From Molossus alvarezi (taxonomy: Eukaryota; Chordata; Mammalia; Chiroptera; Molossidae), in contig CM073899.1 of the NCBI GenBank assembly GCA_037176705.1, positions 1,240,001 to 1,304,000 on the forward strand: a stretch of 64,000 bases of DNA. The letters are read 5' to 3'. The position numbers and the translations under genes are program-made. Every line of letters begins with the position of its first letter. The first letter of the stretch is position 1. Positions 36,370 through 47,063 of this stretch are shown here, piece after piece. The notes under the pieces were generated by a model. The model was not told the origin of the DNA, did not search any database, and saw only the letters and a list, made by a program, of their open reading frames with translations.

Positions 36370-36450
36370 TATAAATAATCATTTTTATTGTTATAAGATG
36401 TATGTAACATAAGATTTGCAAATTTAACCACATTTGAGTATACAATTCAG
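36370..36450. repeat. 81-bp direct duplication, left copy
   Basis: Starts tataaataatcatttttatt and ends ttcag; differs at two positions from 36,545-36,625. The two copies exactly flank a SINE fragment. Confidence 0.9.
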
Positions 36451-36544
36451 CCCTGGCCAGTTTGGCTCAGCGGTTGGAGCGTCGGCCTGCGGTACAGAGA
36501 GACCCGGGTTCGGTTCCCGCTAAGGGCACGTACCTTGGTTGCAG
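36451..36544 (+). mobile_element. Head-only Ves-type SINE between 81-bp repeats
   Basis: A 94-bp plus-strand copy starting ccctggccagtttggctcag, with a good A box (tggctcagcggttgg), a perfect B-box core (GGTTCGGTTCC at about 36,508) and an end at ttgcag. The T/C-rich middle and A-tail of a full Ves element are absent. It is less diverged than most SINEs here. Confidence 0.85.
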
Positions 36545-36625
36545 TATAAATAATCATTTTTATTGTTATAAGATGTATGTAACATAAGATTTGCAAATTT
36601 AACCACATTTGAGTATATGATTCAG
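36545..36625. repeat. 81-bp direct duplication, right copy
   Basis: Partner of 36,370-36,450. The equivalent L1 sequence at about 10,095-10,190 runs straight through ('acaattcagtagca') with no duplication, giving the pre-insertion state. Confidence 0.9.
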
Positions 36626-37260
36626 TAGCAATATGTACACTGATGTTGGGCCACTATCACCACCATCTATCTCCAGAAAATCTTTTATTTTTGCTTCTCA
36701 TTGTTTTTTTTTATTTTTTTATTAAATTTATTGGGGTGACATTGGTTCATAAAATTATATAAGTTTCAGATGTGTACAATTCTATAATACAATACTGGTA
36801 TCTCAGTTTTTTTCTTGTGATTGGTTTCTAGATTTATACCATTAAAGTCAGAGAAGATGCTTGATATGATTGTTTTGTGTCTAATGCATGTTCCTTTGAG
36901 AAAATGTCCCATGTGCACTTGTAAAGAATGTACATATTCTGTTGCTTCAGGGTGAAATGCTCTGAAGTTAATAAATCCATCTGATCTAATGTGCCATTTA
37001 AGGCTGCATTTTCCTATTTGATTTTCTGCCTGAAGATCTATCGACATCAATGGGTGTGAAAATCCATTACTGTGACTGTATTACTGTCAATATCTCCTTT
37101 TACGTCCATCCAGACTTGTTTTACATATTTAGGTGCTCCTGTGTTGGATGCATAAATGTTTACAAGGGTTATATCCTCTTGTTGAATTGCTCATTTTATC
37201 ATTATGTAGTGTCCTTCTTTGTCTCTTACTATAGCCTTTGTATTAAAATCTGTTTTACCA

Positions 37261-37375
37261 TGCCCTGACCAGTTTGGCTCAGTGGTTGAGCGTAGGCCTG
37301 CAGGCCAGAGAGTCCCAGGTTTGGTTACTGCTAGAGGCACATACCAAGAACAACAACAAAAAAAAATAAAATAAA
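37261..37375 (+). mobile_element. Head-only Ves-type SINE with A-tail
   Basis: Starts ccctgaccagtttggctcag at about 37,262 and ends in an A-rich tail near 37,375. Only the tRNA-like head is present (about 88 bp). Flanking 'aaaatctgtttt' and 'aaagtctgtttt' look like a 12-bp target duplication. Confidence 0.8.
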
Positions 37376-38586
37376 GTCTGTTTTGTTGGAAGTTCTCTGT
37401 CACTATTTCTTCAAATATATTCTCTAACCCTTGCTCATTTTGTTCTTCTTCGGGGACACTTATGATGCAAATACTATTACGTTTCCAGTTGTCCCACAGA
37501 TCTCTTAAGCTGTCTTCCTATTTTTAATTGTTTTTGTTTGTTTGTTTGTTTTTTGGTTTTCTGATTGGTTGATCTTTTTCTACCCTGTCCTCTAATTCAC
37601 TGATCCAGTCCTCTGCTTCTTCTACTCTGCTGTTTAAACCTATCAATGTGTTCTTAATTTCTGATATGTCATCCTTTATTTCTTTTTGATCGTTTTAAAG
37701 TTCCAACTAATTGATTTTCAACATTTCTATGTCTTTACTCATGGTACTCATGTCCTTACACATGCTGTTGAACTCCCTCAAGATCATGGCTCTGAATTCT
37801 AGTTTTGTTAACTTGCTTAACTGCACCTCATTTATCTCATCTTTGGTAGAGGTCTCTTTCCCTTTGATTTGGCTTTTGTTTCTGTGTTTCATCGTTTTGG
37901 CTATCACAGTGGGCTTTGGAGTCTGCCAAATTTTCCCTGTGGGTGTTGGTGTTCTGCTGTTTGTGGCTCCCTCTCCTGGGTTTGGATGAGCCAGGGAGGA
38001 CCACGTTAAACACCACTTTCAAGTCTTAGTTTTCTGGTTAGAGATGCTAGCCCAGGAATGGTACAGCTATCCTCTAGTTTTTTTGCTTGAAGGCTATCGG
38101 TAGCAGTTACCTGAAGATCCTTGGCTTCTCCATTGAATGACAAACTCCCTCAGGTGTTCAGCATAAGGGGATTTCCCAAGGGTGGGGCAGATGGTGGTTG
38201 TTAATGGGCCTCAACTTGCATTTCAGTGGCCACCCAGTAGGGTTGAATCTCTGAGGAAGGGGCTGCTGCCTTTCCCCAGAGCCCTGGGAAGGAGTAAGAT
38301 GACCACCATCCTGCATGGCTGTAATTCAGCAAAAGCTCTGAGCGCCCTCCAAATCCTGAGTATCCCCACATAGTTCTGGTCCAGTCTGCCCTCCCTCTGC
38401 CAGAGCCCAAGGTAAGTGGCTGTGGCTATTTTAGCCTCTGCCCCAGCTCTGCACTTTGGAACCGCTTGGGAGTTTAACCTGAGGGCGCTGCTCACATCTA
38501 AGGCCACTGCACCCAGCTAAGGCCACTGTGGATTGTGGGCTCCCAGCCTTCCTCTTGTGTCTCTGCAAGTTTACCAGGATTGAATT

Positions 38587-38861
38587 AGTGTCCCTGGTTA
38601 TGTGGTCCTCCAAGCTGCTTTTCTGTTGCTTTTTTCTGATGTCTTTATTTTTGTTGTAATTTCAGTTTGGTCCTGGGAGATGGTCTGTGTCTTCCATTCA
38701 CTCTGCCGCCGTTTTGGAATCTCCAGTGTCCCTGGTTATATGGTCCTGTCCTGGTGCTTTTCTGTTGCTTTTTTCTGTGGATTTGTCTTTATTTTAGTTG
38801 TAATCCCCATTTGGTCCTGGGAGATCATCTGTGTAGCTTCCATTCACTCTGCCTCCATTTT
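38587..38861. repeat. Tandem duplication in L1 5' UTR
   Basis: Unit 1 at 38,587-38,724 and unit 2 at 38,725-38,861. Each starts agtgtccctggttat and ends in the gccnccattttt motif that marks the L1 5' end in other copies. They are clearly related but not identical. Confidence 0.85.
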
Positions 38862-40380
38862 TACATCTTCTTCTCCTTCCATTTTAAATGGGTAATCTTG
38901 GTTGTAGGTTGTTGCTTTTCTTCACTTTGAATATTTTATGCCAATTCCTTCTGACCTGAAATGTTTCCATTGAGAATCAGCTGACAATGTTATGGGAGCT
39001 CCCTTGTAGGTAACTGACTGATTTCTTTTGTTGCTTGTAAAATTTATTATCTTTAACCATTGACATTTTAATTATGAGGTGTCTTGTAGTGGACTTTTCT
39101 GGGTTCATCTTGTATGGGACTCTGGTGCCATCCAACGTCAGACACTTTTTTCTGTGACTGGTCCCGGGAAATCTATTTGGAGCTACAAAACAATTCACAG
39201 TTTATGGAAGCCTCTACTGGCGTGGTGAGCACGGGAAGTTCCAAGCTGTGCACCAGGGCTGGATTTTAGCAGCCCCTAGCCTGGGGGCAGGTCAGCAAAG
39301 GTCCCAAGGGATCCTGAGGTCTGTCTTTGCCTACCTCCACCTGCTGGCTGCCTGTTAGGATCAGTCACTGAAAAAGCCTCTGCAGATACTCCAGTTGCAT
39401 GAGCTAGGTTTTCAGTGAGGCCCCAGCAAGAATCAAGTGGTGTTCACCAGATTGATACAGGTTCAAACTTGATGTCAGTGCTGGGTCTGAGGCCATCCAG
39501 CAAGTGTCCCAGGGTACACCAGTGAAGTTGCCCCCCGCTGGGTGCTCACACAGCTCTGAAAAGTGTGCAAAAGACCAAGACTTGGCTTTGTTTGTAAAGG
39601 TGGAATTAAAAAGTCACAACAGGCTACCTCCTAGGACTGAAGGGGTCTGGAATCTGTAGTCTGAGATTAGGCATGTGAGCTCAAGGGTTTTGTGCAATCT
39701 CAGAGGCCACGGAGCTTCTTTCTGGTTTGGGTGATTCATGGGTCCCCTGGGATGTAGGTGGGGGGAGAGAGCATGACGGGATCATGCAGCAGTGATTCCA
39801 TGACAGTGTCATGAATAGCTTAGTCTCCTTGTGCATGGCTGATCCTAGTGGATGCCTCCTTCCACTTCCTTCCTAAGAAAACTGCATTTCCCTTCAGACA
39901 TCCAACCAGATCCATGTTCACTGGCTGACTGGGCAGCACCATCTCAGATTTCTGCCATCAAGGCAGGCGGAGCCAGACTGGGGGTCAGGAAAAGGCCGAG
40001 GGAAGATAAAGTTCCCTTGGGTGCATTAAAAATGCTATTAGAACCATTAAATGTTAAAAAAAACATTTTTGTTTCTGTGCCTGCTTCCACTAGAACTAAG
40101 CAGTCAAAGTGCCACCTAGCACACTGTAAAAGAAGCAGAGTTCAATGGGCACCATGCCCACTGCCACCAGAACCAGTGGCAGAGGCAGCTGGAGGGGGAA
40201 GACAGGGTGTTGCTCTCCCATGAGGGTCACCATCATGGCAATGGTTCTGGATGGACAGCTGACCCTTCTGGTGCCACTGAGGTTTTTAGACCTGAGAGTG
40301 TCACGATGTGATTTATATTTTTTAAAAGATCACTCTGATTTACATTTAGATGTCAATTTTTGAAAGTTTTTAATAATACT
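38862..40380. other. Mostly unique sequence with an old L1 ORF1 scrap
   Basis: 38,900-39,110 on the minus strand reads like a decayed L1 ORF1 segment (TRHLIIKMSMVKDNK). From 39,130 to 40,380 no family is recognised. Confidence 0.45.
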
Positions 40381-40740
40381 AAATTTTTATAGTTACCATT
40401 GCTAATTAACACTGGTTTCAGATGTACAGCATGGTAGTTAAACATAAATACAACTTACAGAATAATCCCTTCGATAAGTCTAGTATGGAGTCTCTAAATA
40501 TTGTATTGATCCTACCCACTCTGATGACCAATTCACCCTCAAAGGTCCCCCACCTTTTATTTATTTTTAATTGAATGTATTGGAGTGACATTGGTTAATA
40601 AAATAACATAGGATTCAGGTGTATAATCTGTATTTTGAGTGTTCACAACCCCAGTCAAGTCTCTTTCTATCAACATTTATTTCCCATCTACCCTCCCCTA
40701 TGCCTCCCACCTTACTCTCTGGAGACCACTAGTGATTTCA
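40381..40740 (-). mobile_element. Old L1-like 3' sequence
   Basis: 40,555-40,700 (tattggagtgacattggtta) is the kind of sequence seen at L1 3' regions at 36,730 and 32,400. Family uncertain. Confidence 0.4.
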
Positions 40741-41940
40741 CATTTGAAATGATATTCGAGATGTTTCCAGAGAGCACAGGGGGGTTTGGAGAGATGAAGA
40801 GGGTGAGATGTGCCCCAGATACAGAGCAAACACGTGGCAGCTGCAGGCAGGAGAGAACAGCAGGGAATGGAGCACACCCTTCGGGTGCCTGTGACTGAGG
40901 GGCAGAGCAGGGACAGGACCATCCAGGAGGGACAAGACAGAGAGAACAGGGGCATACCACAGATGGGTCAGAACTGGGGAGACAGAGGCCGTCTATGAAA
41001 AGGCAGAACAAAGGGGGGAATAGGGGACCTTTTAATGGAGGGGGAAGGGCAGAGGGACAAGAGCTTCTCCATCGGGAGACAGAGAGGAGGACAGGGATAC
41101 CTGGGAAGGGTCAGGAGATGGAGGACCAGGATATTATCAATTTGAAAAAAAATACTCTAGAAATTGACCAACATACATGACATTCAGAGTCCAGAGTTCA
41201 GTAATGTTCAGATTTTCCAGAACAAGACTCCACCCTCTCCCACAAAGTGGGATTGAAAATTGGAGATCCTGACCTATGGTGAGGCTCCACCATATTTCTG
41301 ATTATGGGGGAGTCATTTTGTTCTGGGATCTGATCCCTCACATGTGCACATACACACACACACAAACATACACACTAACACACACATTCAGAACATAAAG
41401 AGTACAGGTAGGATAGGGAGAAAAGCAAACACCAAGGAGGTGACAACAGGCATGAAGAAGGGTTGGAGACACCACCTTCATAGGACAGCTCTCCTCCAAC
41501 TTTGTAGCTATTGCCTCACATGAGCCTGAACATCCCTAAAACGCACCTGCTAGAACAATTTATTGTGCAGGCAGGAGACAGACAGGCCCTGAAAGGCACA
41601 GTGACTTATCCAGGATCAAGAAGAAGTGAGAATAGGGGTTGGGTCTGAATGCAGGTCTGTCTCCCGAGATCTAGGACCTGGTTGCACTCAGACCTTCAAG
41701 GGGGCTGTGTAAAAAGTGTGTTGGTGTCACTGTGCACAAAGATGGTCTTCCATGGAGAAAGGTGGAGATCATTCAGTGGGCCACAAAACAGTCTGTAAAG
41801 CTGCTATTAGATGAGGGGCCACAGGAAAGGCCACCAGGAAGTGAGGTCACACCTCAAAAGAACTTAGAACCCTCGTAACCCGGCACCCAACTCCTACCAA
41901 CTGCCCAACTACCAGCTCATTTGGTAAGAGACACTTGACA
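40741..41940. other. Unique, purine-rich then CA-containing sequence
   Basis: 40,760-41,110 is G/A-rich with loosely repeated gggacaagacagagagaac-like words. A short CA stretch lies near 41,350-41,390. No gene was recognised. Confidence 0.4.
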
Positions 41941-41947
41941 GTTCAAG

Positions 41948-42589
41948 ATGTTCTCCTGCTGTGTTCCCACTCATCGGGGCTTCTGTTTCCAGAGAGCCCG
42001 CAGTGAGAGTTTTTCCGGACGTTGGTTCAACCCTCATCTCCGACGTCTTTACCCGTTTAGGAGAAGATCGCCTGAGGTAACACAGGGCAGCTTGGGTCGG
42101 ACCACTCGAGGCCAGGGCAGCTCTGAGAGCCATCCCTGTGCAGCCCACAATCCCTCCTCTTCATGTGGGAGAAGAGGGACATAAGGAAGGATCCCCAGGG
42201 GCAGGAACAGGTTACTGGGTGGTGAGTAACCTAGAGGTCCCATCATGTCCATACGTCAGGACAGGGCAGGTGGTGAGGGGCTTCCCAAGAGGCCTCTGTC
42301 CTCTTCCATTGGAAATCTAGGTTCTCAGGATATCACACCTTTTCCTTGCCAGTGGACGTTGAAAGTGAGTCATGGAGTGAGTGGGTCTGGAATGGAGGGT
42401 CACAGGGGTCAGAGAACCAGCGAAAACTGAGCTCTGAGGCTGCTTGTCTGGTGACTGGGAACTGTCTTTACAGAGCTCCGCACAGGAGAAAGGACAGGAG
42501 CTGTCAGATGGGGTCCTCAACTCCACCCCTCCGCAGGAGGCACAGGTGTCCATCACACCTGCAACACTGCAGGACGGCCACCACAGGGT
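41948..42589 (+). pseudogene. Ral guanine nucleotide dissociation stimulator-like N-terminal exons (fragment)
   Basis: Two exon-like blocks share one reading phase. Exon 1 (41,948-42,076) starts ATG and encodes MFSCCVPTHRGFCFQRARSE and onward to RRSPE, ending at a GTAACA donor. Exon 2 (about 42,476-42,589) follows a pyrimidine-rich tttacag acceptor, reads SSAQEKGQELSDGVLNSTPP and onward, and ends before GTGAGT. The MFSCC start and the 'QE-G-EL--GV' spacing recall the N-terminus of RalGDS-like proteins, which activate Ral GTPases through a C-terminal CDC25 domain. No REM or CDC25 domain exons are seen nearby; L1 follows. Either a gene fragment duplicated into the IGH region or the 5' end of a gene whose other exons lie beyond L1. 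The assignment rests on remembered family features. Confidence 0.45.
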
Positions 42590-43059
42590 GAGTATAGGTG
42601 ACGAGTTGACCCAACTCCAGGACTCCATGCTGTCAAAGGGGACATGGGTTCCAGATGCTGCCCTGCTTCTCCCCTGAGATCCCTTCTAGAGTCTAATTCC
42701 CAAAGGAACCTGGGTCCCCATCACTTCCCTGCCACCCACTCTCACTCACAGACCCTTTCAGACCCGATACAGTGTCACTGTCCGCAAAATATTAGAAATA
42801 TCAGAAAAGAGACTTTTGCGTCATTGCACTTCACATTCACTCAAGAGTATTTTTGCATTTTTCTTAACTTCTTTTTTTATTATTTATTTATTCTACAAAT
42901 TGTATTATCTAAAAATTTTTTATCTTCATTGTTCACGACCTTACAGATGATCCCATTTGTCTCCCTCTCCCCTGCTCCCACCTCCCACCCTCCGCCCTTC
43001 ACCACACTATCGCCTGTGTTCGCGGGTTCTCCATGTATGTCTTCCCACCTAGCTCCTTC

Positions 43060-44892
43060 TCTATGAGATTCATCACTAGTCTATTCCAAGCTTCCATGAC
43101 TGTGCATCTATTTTGTTCATCATTTCATTTTATTTATTAGGTGACACCTGGAAGTGAGATCATGTGATATGTGTCTTTCTCTGACTGGCTTATTCTGCTT
43201 AGCATCATACTCTCCAGGTCCCTTCATTCTGTCTCAAAGTGTGATGAGAGATCTTTCCTTTTTACAGCTGCATGGTATTCAATTGTGCAAATGCACCAGA
43301 GCTTTTTTATTCACTCAACTACTGATGGCCACTTGGGCTGTTTCCAATTCTAAGCTATTGTACATATCACTGCTATGAGCATAGGGGTGCATATATTGCT
43401 TCTCATGGATGTTTCCAGGTTCTTAGAATAATATATCCCTAGAAGTGGAATCAGTGGACAAATGGCAGTTTCACTTTTGTTTTCTTGTTCTATTTATTAT
43501 GTTTTGTTTCAGATGTTTCTTATTTTTCATCCATTGACACCTTCCTCGACTCCCTCGCCTTTGCCCCATCCCCAACTATGTTGTCTATGTACATTGGTCA
43601 TGCATACGTGCATGTGAAATCTGTGGTTTGTCTCTTCCCCCCAAACTGCCTTCGTCTGAGGTTTGTCAGTCTGTACCCCACCTCTATGTCTCTGGGTTAA
43701 TTTTGTTCAGCAGTTTGTTTAGTTCATTATATTCCACACATAAGTGAGATCATGTGATATTCGTCTCTCTCTGCCTGGATTTTTTCGCTTAGCATAATAC
43801 TCTCCAGGTCCTTCTATGCCATTTCAAAGGATAAGAGATCTTTCTCTCTTAGAGCTGCATAGTATTCCATTGTGGACGTAAGTCACAGCTTTTCAATCCA
43901 CTCATCTACTGATGGACACTTGGGTTGTTTCCAGATCTTAAGCTATTGTAGATAGTACTGCTATGAACATAGGGGTACATATGTTATTTCTGATTGGTGT
44001 TTCAGGTTTCTTTTTGTTAGGTTGTATGAGTTCTCTATGTACAATTTTATGTCATCTGCAACTAAGGAAAGTTTCACATGCTCCTTTCAATTTGGATGGC
44101 TTGTATTTTTTCTACTTGACAGATGGCTGTGGCTAAATGTCCCAGCACTACTTGAATAAGAGTGGCAAAAGTGGGCATCCTGTCTTGTTCCTGTTCTCAA
44201 GGGAAATGTTTTTAGTTTTTTCCCATTGAGTATGATGTTGGCTGTAAGTCTTTCCTATATGGCCATTATTAGATTGAGATATGATCCCTCTATTCCCACA
44301 CTGCTGAGCGTTTTTATCAGAAATGGATGCTGGATTTTGTCGAAGGCGTTTTCGGCATCTATTGATATGATCGTGTGGTTTTTCTTCTTCATTTTATTTA
44401 TGTGGTGTATCACGTTTTTTGATTTGTGAATATTGTACCATCCTTGCATCCTTGCGATGAATCCCACTTTGTCATGGTGAATACTGTTTTTGATGTTTTG
44501 CTGGATCCGATTTGCTAGTATTTTGTTCAGGATTTTGGCGTCTATGTTCATCAGGGATATTGGCCTGTAGTTTTCTTTCTTTGTAATGTCTTTCTCTGGT
44601 TTTAGAATTAGAATTATGCTGGCATCATATAACGAGATAGGAAGTTCTTCTTTTTCTTGAATTTTTGAAATAGTTTGAGGAGAATGGGTGTTAGTTTTCT
44701 TCTGAATGTCTGGTAAAACTCCCCCGTGAACCCATTTGGGCCTGGGCTTTTGTTTGCTGGGAGAGTCTCGATTACATCTTCAATTTCCTTGTTATTGGTT
44801 GTTTTTGTTTGTTCAAGTTTTCTATCTCTTCCCGGTCCAGTTTTGGGGAACTATGTGTTTTTAGAAATTTGTTCATTTCACTTAGATTGTCA
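43060..44892 (-). mobile_element. L1 fragments, 5'-truncated against the PACS2-like copy
   Basis: At least two minus-strand L1 3' ends (about 42,870-43,480 and 43,480-44,030), followed by RT sequence (44,030-44,892; 44,255-44,551 reads [20 protein letters not shown]). L1 identity stops abruptly at 44,892 (cttagattgt), where PACS2-like sequence begins. Several internal deletions are present. Confidence 0.75.
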
Positions 44893-47063
44893 ACCCTGAG
44901 GCAAATTATGAAAGCATCTTTTCTGAGCTGGAGCCCAGCAGTGATATTATGCTCAATCAGGACCTAAACAAGGAGGACTTTAATATGGGGATGCTCCAGA
45001 GACAGGGGCAAGGAATGGTAACAACTTTGGCCAAGACATGGCAACCATACGTTAAGGAGGACTATGTAACTCCTGTGCCTATGTTCGTAGTGCCAGAGGA
45101 ATTTTTGTGTTTTGAGCAGGAACCTGCAGAGCATGTCCCCAAAATAGAAGAAGACCTGGACTTGAAGGAACATTGCTCAGAGCAGGACCCAGCAGAGCAA
45201 GTCCCTGAAATAGAGAAAGTTGTGCACTCAGTGGTTCATTGCTTAAACAAGGACACTGCAGAGCATGTCCCTGAGGGATAGGAGGACTTTTGGTATGACA
45301 CAGTGGAGAACTTTATCAACAGTGGCTCAGATCTGGAGGGTGACGACACCATCCTCAGCACCCTTGAGCCAAATCCCAGGGATTACATCAAAGGCCTGCC
45401 ACACTACAGCTCACAACCAGAGACTGAGAGCATCCACAGTGCCTGCTGTCATAAGGAGCCTCTGAATCCCGCTGATATGCCCGAGGAGAAGCAGGTCCCA
45501 AGAAACAAGCAGCCAAGTGACTCTGTGTCTGACTCGGCCTCCAGCACATCCACCCCCAGGGAGATGTTGGCATGGCCCCTGGACAGCCAGGAGGTTGAGA
45601 ATTCCACCAAGGATGTGTCTACTGAGAAGTTGCCCACTAGTGGATACATCACTGAGACCACATCTCTCGTCACCCCCTTCCCCAGGTCTGAGGGGACCCA
45701 GGCTGGCCTGTGGGGCTGGAGGACATCTCAGAAGCAGTGGGAGGAGGCATGGCCACAGAATGAGCTGTCCGACAGCCTGGATGAAGAGCTCTGCCTGGAC
45801 ATGCACAGCCAGCTGAAGATCCCCGGGATGACCATGTTTGACCATCTGAATGATATTCTCATCGCTGATGACCCTCAGCCCACGAACATCATCCTCGTCG
45901 ACACTGCCGACTGCCAGGGGCAGTGCCTGTTTGATGCCCTACAGCGGCGCTTGCTGTCCGTGATGTGCACCAGCTCTGAGACTGACCTCCAGGTGGCCTT
46001 CAGCTCTATCATCTCATGGATAGAAAGAGCCTACAGTTGCAGTTCCCAGCTCATGACGCCAGTGAAGATCGTGGTGGTTGGAACGCAGAAATACCTCAAT
46101 GCCGTGCTGCGGCTCTATGTAGAGCAGCTGTCCCATCAGATGCCTGCCTGGCTGGGTTATGTGGGCTTTGTGGTCATCCCGCTGGGTTCACATCCCGTGG
46201 CCAGGTACCTGGGCTCCGTGGATCACTACTATAAAATCTTCTTCCAGGACCTGGCCTGGCAGAACATGTTCAACACAACGGAGGCCCAGATCACCCTGCA
46301 GGACACGGTGGACATCGTTTGGAGAATAGCACGGTACATTGTGGGAGCCACTTGTGTCCACCAGCTGCCCATTGCAAAGGCCATGCTCACCAACAAGAAG
46401 AGCCCCAGTGAAAAGTCCTTGCTGAAGATCATTCCCTTCCTAGGGGTGGTGAAGTTTGGAATAATGGAAATGTCCTCATGCACATCAGGAGACTCTTACG
46501 ATGTGGCCCCCTTGGGCTCTAGCAAGCTATTGTCCTCTTTGCCATCCACATCATTGGGCATCAAGGAGGCCTGGGCCACTCCACCTTCCTCCCCATCAGT
46601 GAGTGGGAGCCTGTCCTCCAGCAGCCAGGACATCATCACCCAGCCGATGGGGCTGCAGGTGGATTATTGGATGGCAGCCCAGCCCACAGACAGGGAGAGA
46701 GACCTGCCTACCACCAAAAATACGCTCAAGTGCGCCATCCAGTCTCTCCAGGTCAGCAGTCTGCCCAGCAGTGGTGAGCCCACTGCCACGCCCACCATGT
46801 CCATGACCATGGTCCCCAAGAATAAAAAAGTGATGTTTCTGCCCAAGGAAACAAAGAACAAGGAGGTGGAGTCTAAAAGCCAGACCATCAAGGGCATCAG
46901 CCACCTTGTCTGCAGGGCTGAGCATCAGCAGAACATGCAGAGGGTCATCATCGATGGCGTGGAGTGGGACGACGTGCAGTTTCTTCGACTGGAAGCCCAG
47001 TGGTCCTCCCACATTACGCACTTCCCAATATGTGTCTTCAGAAACTCCAGGTCCACCTTCTAG
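44893..47063 (+). pseudogene. PACS2: PACS2-like intronless retrocopy, 586-codon open frame
   Basis: PACS2 is a cytosolic sorting adaptor acting in endosome-ER traffic and at ER-mitochondria contacts. The copy is intronless and runs from the acidic middle region to the natural C-terminus ([14 protein letters not shown], then TAG at 47,061). The N-terminal furin/cargo-binding region is absent. The frame is continuous from 44,893 except for one TAG at 45,279-45,281; the longest ATG frame is 45,303-47,063. Recognisable blocks are [16 protein letters not shown] (about residue 72), [13 protein letters not shown] (about 190), [20 protein letters not shown] (about 292), GLQVDYW and KNTLKC. Amino-acid changes from the parent are many, and small indels near TNKKSPSEK and [11 protein letters not shown] are in frame. 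Unlike a typical dead retrocopy it has no frameshift. It may be an expressed young gene or a pseudogene that decays slowly by chance; transcription is not shown. Confidence 0.8.
45114..45281 (+). repeat. 66-bp in-frame tandem repeat in the PACS2-like copy
   Basis: Units at 45,114-45,179, 45,180-45,245 and a partial third at 45,246-45,281. They encode EQEPAEHVPKIEEDLDL, EQDPAEQVPEIEK and NKDTAEHVPEG, each a version of a segment that I recall as single in PACS2. The third unit ends at the in-frame TAG. Confidence 0.85.

Larger units (their letters stand above)
36626..38861 (-). mobile_element. L1 pieces ending in a 5' UTR with a duplicated promoter unit
   Basis: Minus-strand L1: endonuclease-region sequence at about 36,730-37,260, then, after a SINE at 37,261-37,375, a jump to ORF1 (37,390-37,900, ending at the ORF1 start near 37,907), and the 5' UTR at 37,908-38,861. 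The sequence between EN and ORF1 has been lost or was never present. The outer 5' UTR contains two tandem copies of a unit of about 138 bp. ORF1 is not intact. Confidence 0.7.

Noticed and set aside
44893..47063. PACS1 as the parent of the retrocopy
   Set aside because: Motifs such as [23 protein letters not shown] and the C-terminal HFPIC pattern follow PACS2 as I recall it rather than PACS1 (VAKYLGSVDSKY, KNTLKS, HFPVG). An alignment would settle it.
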